Below are positions 8,645 through 19,300 of a DNA stretch of 64,000 nucleotides, piece by piece. Under the pieces are notes generated by a model. It did not search any database and was not told the origin of the DNA. It was given only the letters and a program-made list of their open reading frames with translations. Location of the stretch: assembly GCF_026586665.1 (NCBI RefSeq), contig NZ_JAODIY010000018.1, forward strand, positions 60,970 to 124,969, in the 5' to 3' direction. The translations under genes were made by a program, and so were the position numbers. Within the stretch, counting starts at the first letter, position 1. Every line of letters begins with the position of its first letter. Source of the DNA: Halovenus rubra (GTDB lineage Archaea; Halobacteriota; Halobacteria; Halobacteriales; Haloarculaceae).

Positions 8645-9340
8645 ATGACAAACCAATCTACCACCTTCGATGATCACGACCCACTTGCCAACCACATCCT
8701 GAACGTTCTAGAGGACTTCATTGATGAGATCGGAGCACGCGAATGCACCGCACACTTCGACACTGTCGTTGACGGAAAATACTTTCTCAAAGGACAAAAT
8801 CTCATCCAAAAACCAGAGCGGTTCATCGAAGACCATCTCGTATTCCCGATGCTCCGACAGGCATTCGGGTATTCGTTGCGCCCACAACCGAAACAGTACG
8901 CACCGCGATGGCCACGAGGCGGCGGCATCCCGGACTTCGCAATTACTTCGATTCCAATCGAGACAGCGATGCAGCAAGACATCCGGTTTTTCGGCGAAGT
9001 AAAACCCCCAAAGAAAATCAAAAACGCCGGGAACGACATGGAGAACTATCTTAACAGCGACCTTGACATCCATGCAGTAGCAATACTTTCTGACGGATTC
9101 GACTGGGAACTCTGGATTCGACCGAAAGGAGAATCCATAGACGATCTGGATAACCCGGTTCAAGAAGCCAGTCTCCGAGACTCGCTCAGAACTGTCCGTA
9201 CACGAAATATGCAGACCGCATCATACCGACCACACAAAGTCCGCAGCAACATCAACACAGAAGCCTTCTCTGAATTCACAGTAGACACAGTTCTGGATGC
9301 GATTGAAACAGAGCTTAATGTGCCAGTAAACCATTACTGA
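8645..9340 (+). CDS. PD-(D/E)XK restriction-like protein
   Basis: A 231-residue protein resembling the N-terminal nuclease part of type I restriction subunits. It has IPDFAITS (Asp97) and RFFGEVKPP (Glu118-Val-Lys120), followed by a helix and VAILSDGFDWELWIRP, a strand pair common in nucleases that take a stand-alone catalytic domain from R subunits. No helicase motifs are present, so if it is derived from a type I enzyme it is the nuclease part alone. Third gene of the rightward nuclease group. Role in restriction is inference from motif and context. Confidence 0.62.
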   Translation: MTNQSTTFDDHDPLANHILNVLEDFIDEIGARECTAHFDTVVDGKYFLKGQNLIQKPERFIEDHLVFPMLRQAFGYSLRPQPKQYAPRWPRGGGIPDFAITSIPIETAMQQDIRFFGEVKPPKKIKNAGNDMENYLNSDLDIHAVAILSDGFDWELWIRPKGESIDDLDNPVQEASLRDSLRTVRTRNMQTASYRPHKVRSNINTEAFSEFTVDTVLDAIETELNVPVNHY

Positions 9341-9571
9341 TAGTTCGTCCCCCCCCTCCTACACGGCCAACTGATTCTCATGTCTCAAAGACATCACGAC
9401 CAGAATCCACATACTATGCCGTTCACAGTAGTGTGCCGTCTACTTCCACAGATTCTTCACCCTCTACTACACTCAGTAGCACAATGTCATATCGTCCAAC
9501 AATACATCACGCCAGCGGGTGAATCCGTGTACTGACCTTCTAAACAGGATTACGGTCTTTTTCTTCAGTAG

Positions 9572-10240
9572 ATGGCTCCGACACGAGAGAAGTCGCTTAG
9601 TGAACGAGAGTTTGAATTACTGCTGGAAGGCGCAGGACGTATTGACGACCCCACTCAGCGACTCGAATCACGGGCCGCTATTCTAATAGGAGGTCGGCTC
9701 GGACTGAGACCTGGAGAGACAACACATCTGAGCGCATCGTGGATCGACCAAGAGCGACAGATGATCCGCATCCCCGAACACCACGCATGTACGAAGGGAC
9801 GAGACGGTGATCTCTGCGGCTATTGTCGTCAAGCAATCGAGCAACGCTTACGACATAACCCCGATAGTGAATTCAACGATTTTGCAGATCTGTATTGGCT
9901 TCCAAAAACGGAAGCAGCCGCACGAACGGTCCCATTCCATTTCTCGTATCGGGTTCGGGTAGCGATTGATCTTCTAATCACAGAACATAGTGGCTGGCCA
10001 TACTCATTCTCAACTTTACAACGAAGACTGAATACTGCTCTTGATCTCGCACCACAACTTTCCAGAAACGATACGTCCCTACACGGCCTTCGAGCAACGG
10101 CTGCTTCCCACCACGCCAGCAGAGGATTAGACTTGGCAGCACTTCGAGCAATGTTTGGCTGGGAGGACATTACTACAGCCCGTCAATATCTTAACGTGGA
10201 CGGTGCGATGACTCGTCGAGCATTAGATAATATCCACTGA
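9572..10240 (+). CDS. Tyrosine recombinase next to the invertible methyltransferase locus
   Basis: A 222-residue catalytic-domain-only tyrosine recombinase. Visible catalytic residues are Arg46 (GLRPGE), Lys112 (LPKTEAA), His171-x-x-Arg174 (LHGLRATAASH), Trp197 and the nucleophile Tyr206 (ARQYLNV). A Cys knuckle (Cys73, then Cys82-x-x-Cys85) sits between the first Arg and the Lys, as in many haloarchaeal family members. The N-terminal arm-binding domain of full-length integrases is absent. The gene ends 41 bp before the 3' end of the silent methyltransferase cassette, and an exact 80-bp inverted repeat lies in that locus, which makes this protein a natural candidate for the invertase. That job is inference. 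Confidence 0.85.
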   Translation: MAPTREKSLSEREFELLLEGAGRIDDPTQRLESRAAILIGGRLGLRPGETTHLSASWIDQERQMIRIPEHHACTKGRDGDLCGYCRQAIEQRLRHNPDSEFNDFADLYWLPKTEAAARTVPFHFSYRVRVAIDLLITEHSGWPYSFSTLQRRLNTALDLAPQLSRNDTSLHGLRATAASHHASRGLDLAALRAMFGWEDITTARQYLNVDGAMTRRALDNIH

Positions 10241-10281
10241 GTTCAGAAGATAGGATACAGGGGAACACCCAGTTCAAGGTA

Positions 10282-12462
10282 CTATGGTTGTGGTCCGGTT
10301 TGTTCGAGGACGTCGTACTTTTCGAAGACCATATCGAAGTACGCATCGGTCATAATTCGCGGGTCAGAGACACGGTGGAAGTCGTTGAGAATGAACTCTA
10401 CATCACGGCGATTCAGTCCGTATGCATGGAATGCGGCAGCATCGATCTCGGCCTGTAGTTCACGGCGCTCTTGCTCATCAGTCACAGGATTAATTCCACC
10501 GAGCCGATCCCGCATTTCGGTGAATTCCTCGCCATAGCAGTTCAGCTGGGCAGCCCGCTTTGAAATATAATAAAACCAGTCAGCACCTTCGGTTAGACGA
10601 GGTAATTTGGATTCCAAGAGCTTGTACTCTACAAGGTGCTTGTCGGTCTTCGTACGCATTAGGTAGTCGAAAGAAAGGCTGTTGATGAGTCCTAAGGCAA
10701 CGAACAGTTCATGGTCGGAGAATCGTCGGTCATACACTCCATGAAGTGGCGACTGTTTTAGATTATCCTCGGTAGGGTTGATTTCATATGGTCGGAAAGT
10801 TGCAAGCGTATGGACGCAAAGAACGTCTTTCGGAAGGACTGTTGCGATCATCGTTCTCTCATTTGTCGAACTGGCCACATCACGATACGCGATGCGGTAC
10901 TCCGAAGAGTCCAAGAGGACATCTTTCTCCGATAGTTCTTCACCTCTGTGTTTGGTCAGAAGGTCGTTCACGAACCCAATTTGTGACTTACTGGTTGATG
11001 ATCCTCCAAAGTCGTCGTAGAGTGCCTTCTTTGGTTCACCGGCGTTGAACCGCTTTTCACGGATACGACGCTTTGCACTACTATCGGGGTCTCGGTCCTC
11101 CTCTACACTCCAGTAGGTAGGGGAGTCATTCGCGTCACTCAGCGTATCGTCATACTGGTACTGAAAGACGTTGCTCCCTGTGTAGACTGGATAGTCTGGG
11201 TTGTCAACGTCCTCGTCGAAATAGCCCTTACGCTTGTCACGTGTCTCATTCAGCTCTTCCGGGAGCAGATTAATACTCCATGCATCATCTACCTGTGCGG
11301 AGAGTGGGGGATGTTGCAGAATCTTATCAAGTACTTCGACCTCCCGCTGGCTCTTCACCCATGGAAAGATGCGAGCTTCTGGCGAATACTCAGCAAGTAC
11401 CCGCCGCGGAAGGTGAAGTCCAAACTCTTCCAGGTTGGTGAATGGTCGTGTATCCTTCTGGTCGAAGACGCCCCACAGATCCTCTGTTCTGCCGGAGTTC
11501 TTGAAAGTGATTACAGCAAATCGCTGCTGTTTGTGGATGTCGAAAATGCCGTTATTCTCAAACTCAATGATTGACTGAACACTCGTTTCGTTCAGAAGTT
11601 GCATCCGTAGATCCTTCGACCCTTCCCCGTTCACGATAAGTCCAGGAAGCACCTGTGAAAGATAGGCATCGTCATCAACGAGGTGTAACACCCGCTCAAA
11701 GAACAATTTTGAAAGATCGTTCTTGTAGGTTGCAGTCTCGCCAGCAACTTCTGGCGTTTGAAGCGTGTATTCACCACTGTTCTTGAAGTACTCGGTGAGC
11801 CGCCTAATATTCTCCTGGTAGGACTCCCACTCTGACTTGATCTCAGGGTCGGACAGCTTCTCGTCCATGAACGCTTCTTTCTCTTCTCGATCCAGACTTC
11901 TGAAGGTGGGATTATATTGTGCAAAAAACTCGTCACTGCTCGAACTTAGGACATCCCACGGAGGATTACCGACGATGACGTCAAAGCCACCATCGCGGTA
12001 GACCCTCGCAAACTCTAGCACCCAGTGAAATGGCGAGTATCCCAGAACATCGTCGAAGGTAATGTTCTCAACACCAGATCCCTTGAACTGCTTCAGAATC
12101 TTCTTATGAAGATGTTGGCCATACTCTTCGATGAGTTTCTCTGCCTCGCGGCGGGCCTCAGCTGCTTCTCTAGCAGATTCGGATTCCCGGTGTCGCTCCA
12201 CAGATCTGATTACGTCTCTGTACATCTCTTGTACGTTCTCACCGATTCCACCGCCATAATTCGTAAGCGAAGCGTCACCTTCCTCAGTAGCGACTTCTTC
12301 GACATCCGTAAATCCGATCAGGGTGTTCCCCTGTCGGATATTGAAGTCAATATTGGGGAGCGGCTCCACCTCACTCGGTTCGTCTTCAATGTCTGCAACC
12401 ATTGAAAGCCATAATCGAAGTTTACAGATTTCGACCGCCCCCTGGTCAATATCTACCCCCAC
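10282..12462 (-). CDS. Silent 3' cassette of an Eco57I-type adenine methyltransferase
   Basis: A 726-codon frame homologous over its full length to residues 487-1210 of the methyltransferase at 12642-16274. It begins within the conserved GVDIDQGAVEICKLRLW segment, so methylase motif I is missing, but it keeps motif IV as NPPW (VIVGNPPWDV). No promoter or genuine start belongs to it: the GTG at 12462 is simply where the homology begins. The first 80 bp are identical to the active gene and the rest is clearly diverged (roughly three quarters identical just beyond the repeat). The frame is intact despite apparently not being expressed, which argues for a storage cassette used after inversion rather than a decaying pseudogene. 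Confidence 0.85.
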   Translation of the reverse strand: MGVDIDQGAVEICKLRLWLSMVADIEDEPSEVEPLPNIDFNIRQGNTLIGFTDVEEVATEEGDASLTNYGGGIGENVQEMYRDVIRSVERHRESESAREAAEARREAEKLIEEYGQHLHKKILKQFKGSGVENITFDDVLGYSPFHWVLEFARVYRDGGFDVIVGNPPWDVLSSSSDEFFAQYNPTFRSLDREEKEAFMDEKLSDPEIKSEWESYQENIRRLTEYFKNSGEYTLQTPEVAGETATYKNDLSKLFFERVLHLVDDDAYLSQVLPGLIVNGEGSKDLRMQLLNETSVQSIIEFENNGIFDIHKQQRFAVITFKNSGRTEDLWGVFDQKDTRPFTNLEEFGLHLPRRVLAEYSPEARIFPWVKSQREVEVLDKILQHPPLSAQVDDAWSINLLPEELNETRDKRKGYFDEDVDNPDYPVYTGSNVFQYQYDDTLSDANDSPTYWSVEEDRDPDSSAKRRIREKRFNAGEPKKALYDDFGGSSTSKSQIGFVNDLLTKHRGEELSEKDVLLDSSEYRIAYRDVASSTNERTMIATVLPKDVLCVHTLATFRPYEINPTEDNLKQSPLHGVYDRRFSDHELFVALGLINSLSFDYLMRTKTDKHLVEYKLLESKLPRLTEGADWFYYISKRAAQLNCYGEEFTEMRDRLGGINPVTDEQERRELQAEIDAAAFHAYGLNRRDVEFILNDFHRVSDPRIMTDAYFDMVFEKYDVLEQTGPQP
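12380..12459 (-). repeat. 80-bp exact inverted repeat, copy in silent cassette
   Basis: Read leftwards from 12459 this is base-for-base identical to 14100-14179. It starts with GGGGTAGATATTGACCAG and ends with GACATTGAAGACGA. Flanking bases differ at both ends (outside: AGTG before one copy, GTAC before the other; inside, the homologous cassettes diverge at once). Confidence 0.92.
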
Positions 12463-14099
12463 TCAATCAGGCGTTAATAAGCAAATCCGGTAGTAGAGTG
12501 GACCTCCGTTTCCAGAGTAAGAATATCGAGAACCCACTGGCTAATCAATCAAACGAACAACGTTGGAAAAGTCTCCGCGGAGATTCCATCTAAACAGTTG
12601 CTATCCGTACATTCATTACGGTGTCATTACTTCCATATGCTATGGCTCTCCAGCAGATCACCGCGAACGATATCGCGGGCTGGGACTCTTTACAGGATAT
12701 CGCTGACTCGTTCGAAAAACGTGGCCTGAAACCACGCCCTAATCTCGGGGAAGACAACGAACTGGTCCTCCAACTCGCCGATGACGAGTTTATTGTGCTC
12801 GTTAATGCTGGACCCGGGGAGGCGGCGACAGATTTCAAGCCGGATAACAGATCCCGACATACGAATCTCGTTGCCACGAATGATTTTGAAGACTTCACGT
12901 TCCTTACCCGCACGCGAAGCTGGGAGGGTCAACAGCACGGTCGTATTAAGCACCAGAAAATCTCGTTTAGTAAAGATCAGTTTACGCGAGACAGCGGGGA
13001 GAAGAACACTGTACTGAAGAAACTCAACTCGATTGAGTACGGTTCGTCTGCTGCAATCTACGACACGCTGTACGACACACAGCAGGTGGTCAAAGAATTC
13101 TACGAAGAGTTTGAGGAGCTTCGCACCGATCTCGTTCAGGAGGTCTCCGGAATTCCGGATGACCGCGGTGACGCGAAGCAACGCTACGTACAGGTCATCC
13201 TTGACCGGATGATCTTCCTATACTTCATCCAGGAGAAACGACTGCTAGACCGGAACCCGAACTATCTGCATGAACAGCCTGGCGACGTCATAGCTGATGG
13301 TGAAGATCGGTATGAGAACTTCTACAGGCCACTGTTCTTCGACTACCTCGCTGAGGACAAGCAGAATCCTGACTTCGGGAGCCTTCCATACTTGAATGGC
13401 GGATTGTTCGCCAAGAATCCAGTTGAGGAAGAATTCGCAGATGCGAAGCTCGGTGAGTCCGCTGAAGAGACAAACGAACTTTTCGACGAGATTCTGGACT
13501 TCCTCTCGGACTGGAACTGGAACGTAGACGAGCGGTTGGATATCGTTGACCCAAAGAACTTGTCTCCAGCGATTCTGGGACACATCTTCGAGCAGACGGT
13601 GAACCAGAAGGAAATGGGTGCGTACTACACACCCGAAGAAATCACGGGGTTCATGTCCCGCCGAACGATCCATCCGTACCTGCTGGATCAACTTAACGAC
13701 GCTGTCGATGCTGAATACGACGAAATCGACGACGTGTTTGGATTCCCCGGGATAGAAGCCAGCAGCGATGAAGCGGCGTTAGCGGACGGCGGTACGATGA
13801 CTCGCCAGGTCCCCACTAACAACGTGGAGACGAAACACGTCGAAACGCTGTATCACGACATCCTAAAAGAGGTACACGTCCTTGATCCGGCGGTCGGTAG
13901 TGGTGCGTTCCTGCTTGCTGCACAGGACGTGTTGGTGGATATCTACATGCAGTGTATCGAGTACTTCCAGCAACTCGAAAGCGAAGGTAAGGGATGGGAA
14001 TTAGATTCTCGAACACGTGATGAACTGGAAGAGGTCAATAAAGGACAGGGAGGGGTATCGCTATACGCGAAGCGGACGATCATTCTGAATAATCTGTAC
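12460..14099. other. Predicted invertible segment (promoter plus methyltransferase N-terminus)
   Basis: The 1640 bp between the two inverted repeats hold the upstream region and codons 1-486 of the methyltransferase. Recombination between the repeats would turn this segment round and join the same promoter and N-terminus, in the correct frame, to the cassette at 10282-12379 instead of 14180-16274. The moving part would thus be the 5' half and the two alternative 3' halves would stay in place. Confidence 0.7.
12572..12583. promoter_or_regulatory. 12-bp perfect palindrome upstream of methyltransferase gene
   Basis: TCTCCGCGGAGA reads the same on both strands, 58 bp before the ATG at 12642 and inside the invertible segment. 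It could be an operator or a recombination accessory site; nothing further can be read from it. Confidence 0.35.
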
Positions 14100-16274
14100 G
14101 GGGTAGATATTGACCAGGGGGCGGTCGAAATCTGTAAACTTCGATTATGGCTTTCAATGGTTGCAGACATTGAAGACGAGCCCAACGAGGTCGAACCGCT
14201 GCCGAATATCGATTTCAATATCCGACAGGGCAACTCACTCATCGGGTTCACGGATGTCGAAGAAGTAGCCACTGAGAGTGGGGATGCATCTCTTTCGAAC
14301 TACGGGGGTGGAACTGGGACTGGCATCAAAGAGATGTACGAAGGGGTGATCGAAGCCATTGAACGTCACCAAGATGCGACAAGCTCTAAAGTTGCTACAA
14401 ACGCGAGGAAGCTGGCAGAATCACGGATTGATTCCCACAGTGAGAAGCTGAATGAAAAAATCCTCAAGCAGTTCCACGATGCTGGTATCGAGAAGGTTGA
14501 TGAAAAGACGCTAGAAGAATATCACCCGTTCCATTGGGTGATTGAATTTCCTACAATCTACCGGGATGGTGGGTTCGACATCATCATCGGGAACCCACCC
14601 TGGGACGTACTCACACCTGATCGAAGTCACTTCTTCCCCAAATACGACGAGCGGTTCAGAACCCGACCACCAAGTGAAAAAGACCGAAAAGAGGAGGAGC
14701 TTCTATCGAATCCTGACATCGCAGCCGAGTATGAAGAATTCAAGAAAAATATGCAGATTCGGTCTGATTATTATAACTCATCAGACCAGTATGAACTACA
14801 GAAACCCACTGTCGGTGGTCAGACCGTTGCCACTGAAACGGACCTTTCACTCCTGTTTTTTGAGCGGGTTACCCAGTTAGCTGGAGACCAATCATATGTT
14901 ACCCAGATTATGCCGGGTAATTTCTTCCTTGGAGCGACGGCCAAGGACCTTCGGGAGTATATTATCAATAAAACTGAATTGAAGCACTTCGTCCAGTTTG
15001 AAAATAAAGACCTTTTCAACAATGTGGATGACCGCTATCATTTTGCCATCTGTACTTTTCGAAATTCCGGCTCTACAGAAGTAGTAAACGGCGGCTTTGC
15101 AAGCGGAGATACCTCCATACTTATCAATTTCGACAGAGATTCAATTGATATCCCATCAGAAGTTCTTGCTGAATACTCACCCGAATCACGTATCTTCCCT
15201 TTCTTCCGGTCACAAGAATTGATCGACTCGCTGTCTAAATTCGTAGACCATCCTCCAATTGGAGAGAAAGTTGGGGACGATTGGTTTGTCTCTCTGTACA
15301 TGAAGGAGCTTGACCGGGCAAATGACTCCGATCTCCTCATAGAACAACAAGAGGACGGCGATTACCCAATCTACGAAGGGAAGAATATGCACCAGTTCGC
15401 CTATGATGACACCTCCGTCTTCGACATCAATCCTATATCTCTCTGGGGAGTGGACGAAGACGACCCAGGCCGAAGTGCGAAACACAGAGTTCGGATGAAG
15501 AACTTTCGGTCACGTGATCCTGATGCGAGTTTGAAAAAGGCGATCTACAACAAGTTCGATGGGTCAGGCTCGCAGAAGTCGTTCGTCAACGGTCTGCTTG
15601 AGCAACATGGTCGGCCAGAGCTATCGAAGGAAGATGTGCTGCTTGACTGTACGAAGTACCGAATCGCTATTCGAAAGATTACGAATAGCACCAATGAGAG
15701 AACATTAATCGCTGGTGTCATTCCAAAGGACACCGTCACTGTACACAGCATCGCCACAGTTCGCCCCCATGTTGTGGAACCGACAGAGGATGATCTAGGT
15801 AATTACCCGATGCACAGCGCCTACGAAGAGGTGTTTACCGATGAAGAATTATTCGTCGTCCTTGGATTATTGAATAGCATCCCCATCGACTACCTGATGA
15901 GGACGAAGATCGACACCAATATCGTCCAATACAAACTTAATGAGACGCAGCTTCCTCGACTCACTGCCAGTGACAACTGGTTTAATTGGATTTCTCAGCG
16001 TGCGGCGAGACTGAATTGCTATGGAGACGAATTCTCCGAAATGCGCGACCGCCTAGGAGGTATTGACCCAGCTACTGATGCGCAAAAACGCCGGGAGTTA
16101 CAAGCAGAGATCGACGCTGCTGCATTCCATGCCTATGGGATGAACGAGGAAGAGACAAAATTCATCCTCAGTGACTTTTACCAGGTAGACAGTCCAAAGC
16201 TAATGGATGATCCCTATTTCGATCTCGTGTTTGAGAAGTACTCCGATTTAGATGAAGAGGGGCCTTACCCGTAG
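12642..16274 (+). CDS. Eco57I-type N6-adenine DNA methyltransferase (active, full-length)
   Basis: A 1210-residue methylase of the large Eco57I/PglX-like class. SAM motif I is DPAVGSGAF (about 415-423), catalytic motif IV is NPPW (Asn651-Trp654), and an EKEMG-like element with YYTPEEITGF (about 320-335) precedes motif I, as in type I HsdM and IIG enzymes. The region after motif IV should contain target recognition; the conserved C-terminal block begins near RLNCYGDEFSEMRDRLGG. The ATG at 12642 was preferred to the GTG at 12621. Codons 487-513 lie in the 80-bp inverted repeat, so everything after residue 513 is exchangeable with the silent cassette. It converges on the PLD-SNF2 helicase (30 bp apart); together they look like a helicase-plus-methylase defence module akin to DISARM-, BREX- or Hma-type systems. 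Confidence 0.9.
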   Translation: MALQQITANDIAGWDSLQDIADSFEKRGLKPRPNLGEDNELVLQLADDEFIVLVNAGPGEAATDFKPDNRSRHTNLVATNDFEDFTFLTRTRSWEGQQHGRIKHQKISFSKDQFTRDSGEKNTVLKKLNSIEYGSSAAIYDTLYDTQQVVKEFYEEFEELRTDLVQEVSGIPDDRGDAKQRYVQVILDRMIFLYFIQEKRLLDRNPNYLHEQPGDVIADGEDRYENFYRPLFFDYLAEDKQNPDFGSLPYLNGGLFAKNPVEEEFADAKLGESAEETNELFDEILDFLSDWNWNVDERLDIVDPKNLSPAILGHIFEQTVNQKEMGAYYTPEEITGFMSRRTIHPYLLDQLNDAVDAEYDEIDDVFGFPGIEASSDEAALADGGTMTRQVPTNNVETKHVETLYHDILKEVHVLDPAVGSGAFLLAAQDVLVDIYMQCIEYFQQLESEGKGWELDSRTRDELEEVNKGQGGVSLYAKRTIILNNLYGVDIDQGAVEICKLRLWLSMVADIEDEPNEVEPLPNIDFNIRQGNSLIGFTDVEEVATESGDASLSNYGGGTGTGIKEMYEGVIEAIERHQDATSSKVATNARKLAESRIDSHSEKLNEKILKQFHDAGIEKVDEKTLEEYHPFHWVIEFPTIYRDGGFDIIIGNPPWDVLTPDRSHFFPKYDERFRTRPPSEKDRKEEELLSNPDIAAEYEEFKKNMQIRSDYYNSSDQYELQKPTVGGQTVATETDLSLLFFERVTQLAGDQSYVTQIMPGNFFLGATAKDLREYIINKTELKHFVQFENKDLFNNVDDRYHFAICTFRNSGSTEVVNGGFASGDTSILINFDRDSIDIPSEVLAEYSPESRIFPFFRSQELIDSLSKFVDHPPIGEKVGDDWFVSLYMKELDRANDSDLLIEQQEDGDYPIYEGKNMHQFAYDDTSVFDINPISLWGVDEDDPGRSAKHRVRMKNFRSRDPDASLKKAIYNKFDGSGSQKSFVNGLLEQHGRPELSKEDVLLDCTKYRIAIRKITNSTNERTLIAGVIPKDTVTVHSIATVRPHVVEPTEDDLGNYPMHSAYEEVFTDEELFVVLGLLNSIPIDYLMRTKIDTNIVQYKLNETQLPRLTASDNWFNWISQRAARLNCYGDEFSEMRDRLGGIDPATDAQKRRELQAEIDAAAFHAYGMNEEETKFILSDFYQVDSPKLMDDPYFDLVFEKYSDLDEEGPYP
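14100..14179 (+). repeat. 80-bp exact inverted repeat, copy in active methyltransferase
   Basis: Identical, in the opposite orientation, to 12380-12459. It encodes residues 487-513 (GVDIDQGAVEICKLRLWLSM and following), between motif I and motif IV. Perfect identity inside otherwise diverged homologous genes is the usual mark of ongoing recombination. Confidence 0.92.
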
Positions 16275-16304
16275 GTTCCCTCACTACAGGTTACCGAACA
16301 TTGG

Positions 16305-19300
16305 TCAGGTGCCGATAACGCCCCAACACATTAACCGGGCTTGCACCTCACTTTCTCCGACCAACTTAGCTTGGTACTCCGTCGATTCTTCCACGTTCTC
16401 CTCCAGGAACGATTCTAACTCTTCTAAGAACTCCACCGGTGGCCAATCTGGGAACGAATCATACTGCTCGTTATGCCGGAAGGTCTCCCGAAGGATACGA
16501 TCTTCATCAGTATTGGCTAACTTCACGTCCTGTAAGTGTTCTCGTAAGTCTTCAGCCCATTCTTCAAGCGTTTCGTGCTCGTCTACAGGAGCGGATATCT
16601 CACCGTGGTTCGGTTGTAAGTAGCGATCGATGAAGTCTAGAATCGTTTCTTGCTCTTTCGAGAACTTTGCCCCATCCTTGAATATTTGCTCAGTCTGACT
16701 GCTCCGAATCGCTTCAAGCCGGTCGTCAAGGACATCTTGGATTGCCTCCCGGTTGGACAAGACATTGTCGGCATTCCCGGTGATGGGTTCTCCACCCACC
16801 TCAGGGTCGATTTTAAGCGTGCCGACAGGCCGTTCCTTAACTTCGTCTGTGAACGGCTTGTAGTAGAAGGCCCGTCGGACACGCCCCAGTGGCGATTCGC
16901 GGTCGTCATCATCGAACCAGAGGTGTGCAAGTCCGAACACACCCGGGCGTGGACCGGAATCGTGATCGGTGATATTCGTGTACAGGCGTTCGCGTTCCTC
17001 GGGGGACTCCTCAAAGTAGTCTGCGGCGTACTCGAAGTCGTCTTCTGAGAGCCCGAACTCCTCGTTCAATTCCTTCTTGAGCAGGAACCGCTCGTACGCG
17101 GCGTGCTCGTTACTCCCCGCATTTCGAAGGAGCGGGTTCTTACTCGTATCATCGAGTTCGTTCACGTCCTCGATCTCTCGTGACTTCTGTAGCGAGTCTT
17201 CGATCTCGTCCACCTGCAACTCTCCAATCGTCTTTTCGGTTTCTACACCGGTCTTCTCCAGTATCTGGTCCTCGTTCGGGTCCAGGATGTTGTTCTCTTT
17301 CCCAACAATGAGTGCAATGTCGTTGATCTTCGCCTGTAGCCGCTTCAGGAGCTTAATGGCGGCTTCGATGTCTCCATCAGGATAGAAGTTGTGGACGTAC
17401 TTCTCTTCGGTACTCCCGATCCGGTCGATACGCCCTACGCGCTGAACGATCCGCATCGGATTCCACGGCAGATCGAACGATATTTGGACAGACACGTCCT
17501 GGAGATTGACCCCCTCCGACAGGGTGTCGGTTGCTATGACGTACTGTAGTTCGGATTCACCGGATTCGGCCAGCGTTTGCTGGTACCCCGAGGCTTCGGG
17601 GGCGAATCGCTGAATGACGTCTTGCTTGTTTTCATCACCGCCTTTGACTACAGCACTATTGGCCTCTGTGAGGGGCGAGTCAGGGTCGTTGAGAAGCGTT
17701 CGGTGGACGTAGTCTGCCGTGGCACGGTATTGGGTGAAGGCGAGAACCTTCTCGTCATCATACCCGTTAAGGACATCCGCGAGCCGCTCAACTTTCGGGT
17801 CACGGAACTCCCGTAACGAGAACACTGCTTCGTAGAATTCCCGCGTCTCCTCATCAACGTCACTCAAGTCACTTCGCGGATAGAGAATCGGGTTTAGTTC
17901 CTCCTCGGGAACGTCTGGGAGGACACCGGCATTATGATCGTGAAGCCACTGTCGTGTCGCAACAGCTTGGTCGCTCACATCGCCGGCGTCCTGTGCGATA
18001 TCACCGATAAACTGCGACAAGAAGTACGCCAGTAGCGTCAGGTCCTCTCGAATATACGTCTTCACCTCACCAATTGTTGCATCTGCCAATTCGTCCGTAC
18101 TGTCACTCTCAGCATCTTCATCGGCACGGACCGAGGTCGCATCGAATCCAAACTCTTCCAGCGTCTGTTCGAGATCTTCGGCGGCATCATCTCCTTCTAC
18201 AAAGTCATTAAGCGTCTCCGATTCTTCGTCGTCCTGAGCAGCACGCAGCACATCGATCTGCTCATCTTCTGGAAGCCCATCAAGAAGGCCGAGGAGTTGG
18301 CGTTCGCTACGGTGTAGCGTTTCGATTGACTGTACGAACGCGTATGTTGAAGATTCTAACCGCTTGAGCAGGTTTAGCTTATACAGCGCCTTCAGTGTCC
18401 CCCCAGCTTTCGGGTTCTTCACCGTAATGTGCGGAAGGTGGAGCGCGTCCATCACGTCCGGCAGCATCCGGTACACTGGCTGGTATGCCGCCGGGAGCGA
18501 GTACTGCTCCTTGCTGAGCGTTGGCGGCTTGAAACTCATCTCGAAGTCCTCCTCATCCTGGATTTGGTCTTTGACGTGCTTTCGTGTCCGGAGCACCATT
18601 ACCTCATTCAGAATCTTCGAGATCTCCTCCGAATGCCGCTGGAGCTGTTCGGTGATTTTTCGTTGTTCCTCCTCGGTGGCTTCCTCCTTCCCCGCGGCGA
18701 TCTTCTTCCGCGTCTCAGAAAGCTCAATGTATTCTTCGAAGGCGTCGAAGTCTAGTGATGCCTTGTTCCGAAGTTCTTCCGGGCTGGTGAACAGGCTGAT
18801 GAGGTTTTCTAAGTCGGTCGCGGAGTTGTTGATCGGCGTCGCCGTCAGCATAATCATTGTTTTCCCACGGAGCTGACGCAAGTTCGCGTGCCGCCGAGTG
18901 CCTTTGTAGTCGTCTTCGTCTTCTGGGTTCGGTCGCCACTTCCCGTGGTTCCGGAAGCGGTGGGCTTCGTCAATCAGGACGACGTCGAACGCGTCCTTGA
19001 GATTCTGCACCTCATCGTATGTGAGGTTCTGAAACTTGCTAATGCTCATCACGTCCAAATGCGTCCCATCGATGTCGAGTCCGAAGTATGGATTCCCGTC
19101 TTCGTCTGTGTCGTCTTGGAGGAGGTCTTCCCACTGTTCGGTGAGATTCGCAGGCACGACAAGGAGACAATGGTCACCACGTTGGCGGTAGTCATGCAGG
19201 AGTTCACCGCCGATGAATGATTTTCCGAGCCCGACAGAGTCGGAGATGATGCAGCCGTTGAACCGAGAGAGTTTCTCCTTCGCGCTTTCGTATCCGAGTG

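Noticed and set aside
10282..12462. Silent methylase cassette as an ordinary decaying pseudogene
   Set aside because: The frame is intact over 725 codons and joins in frame to an exact inverted repeat, so a storage role explains it better.
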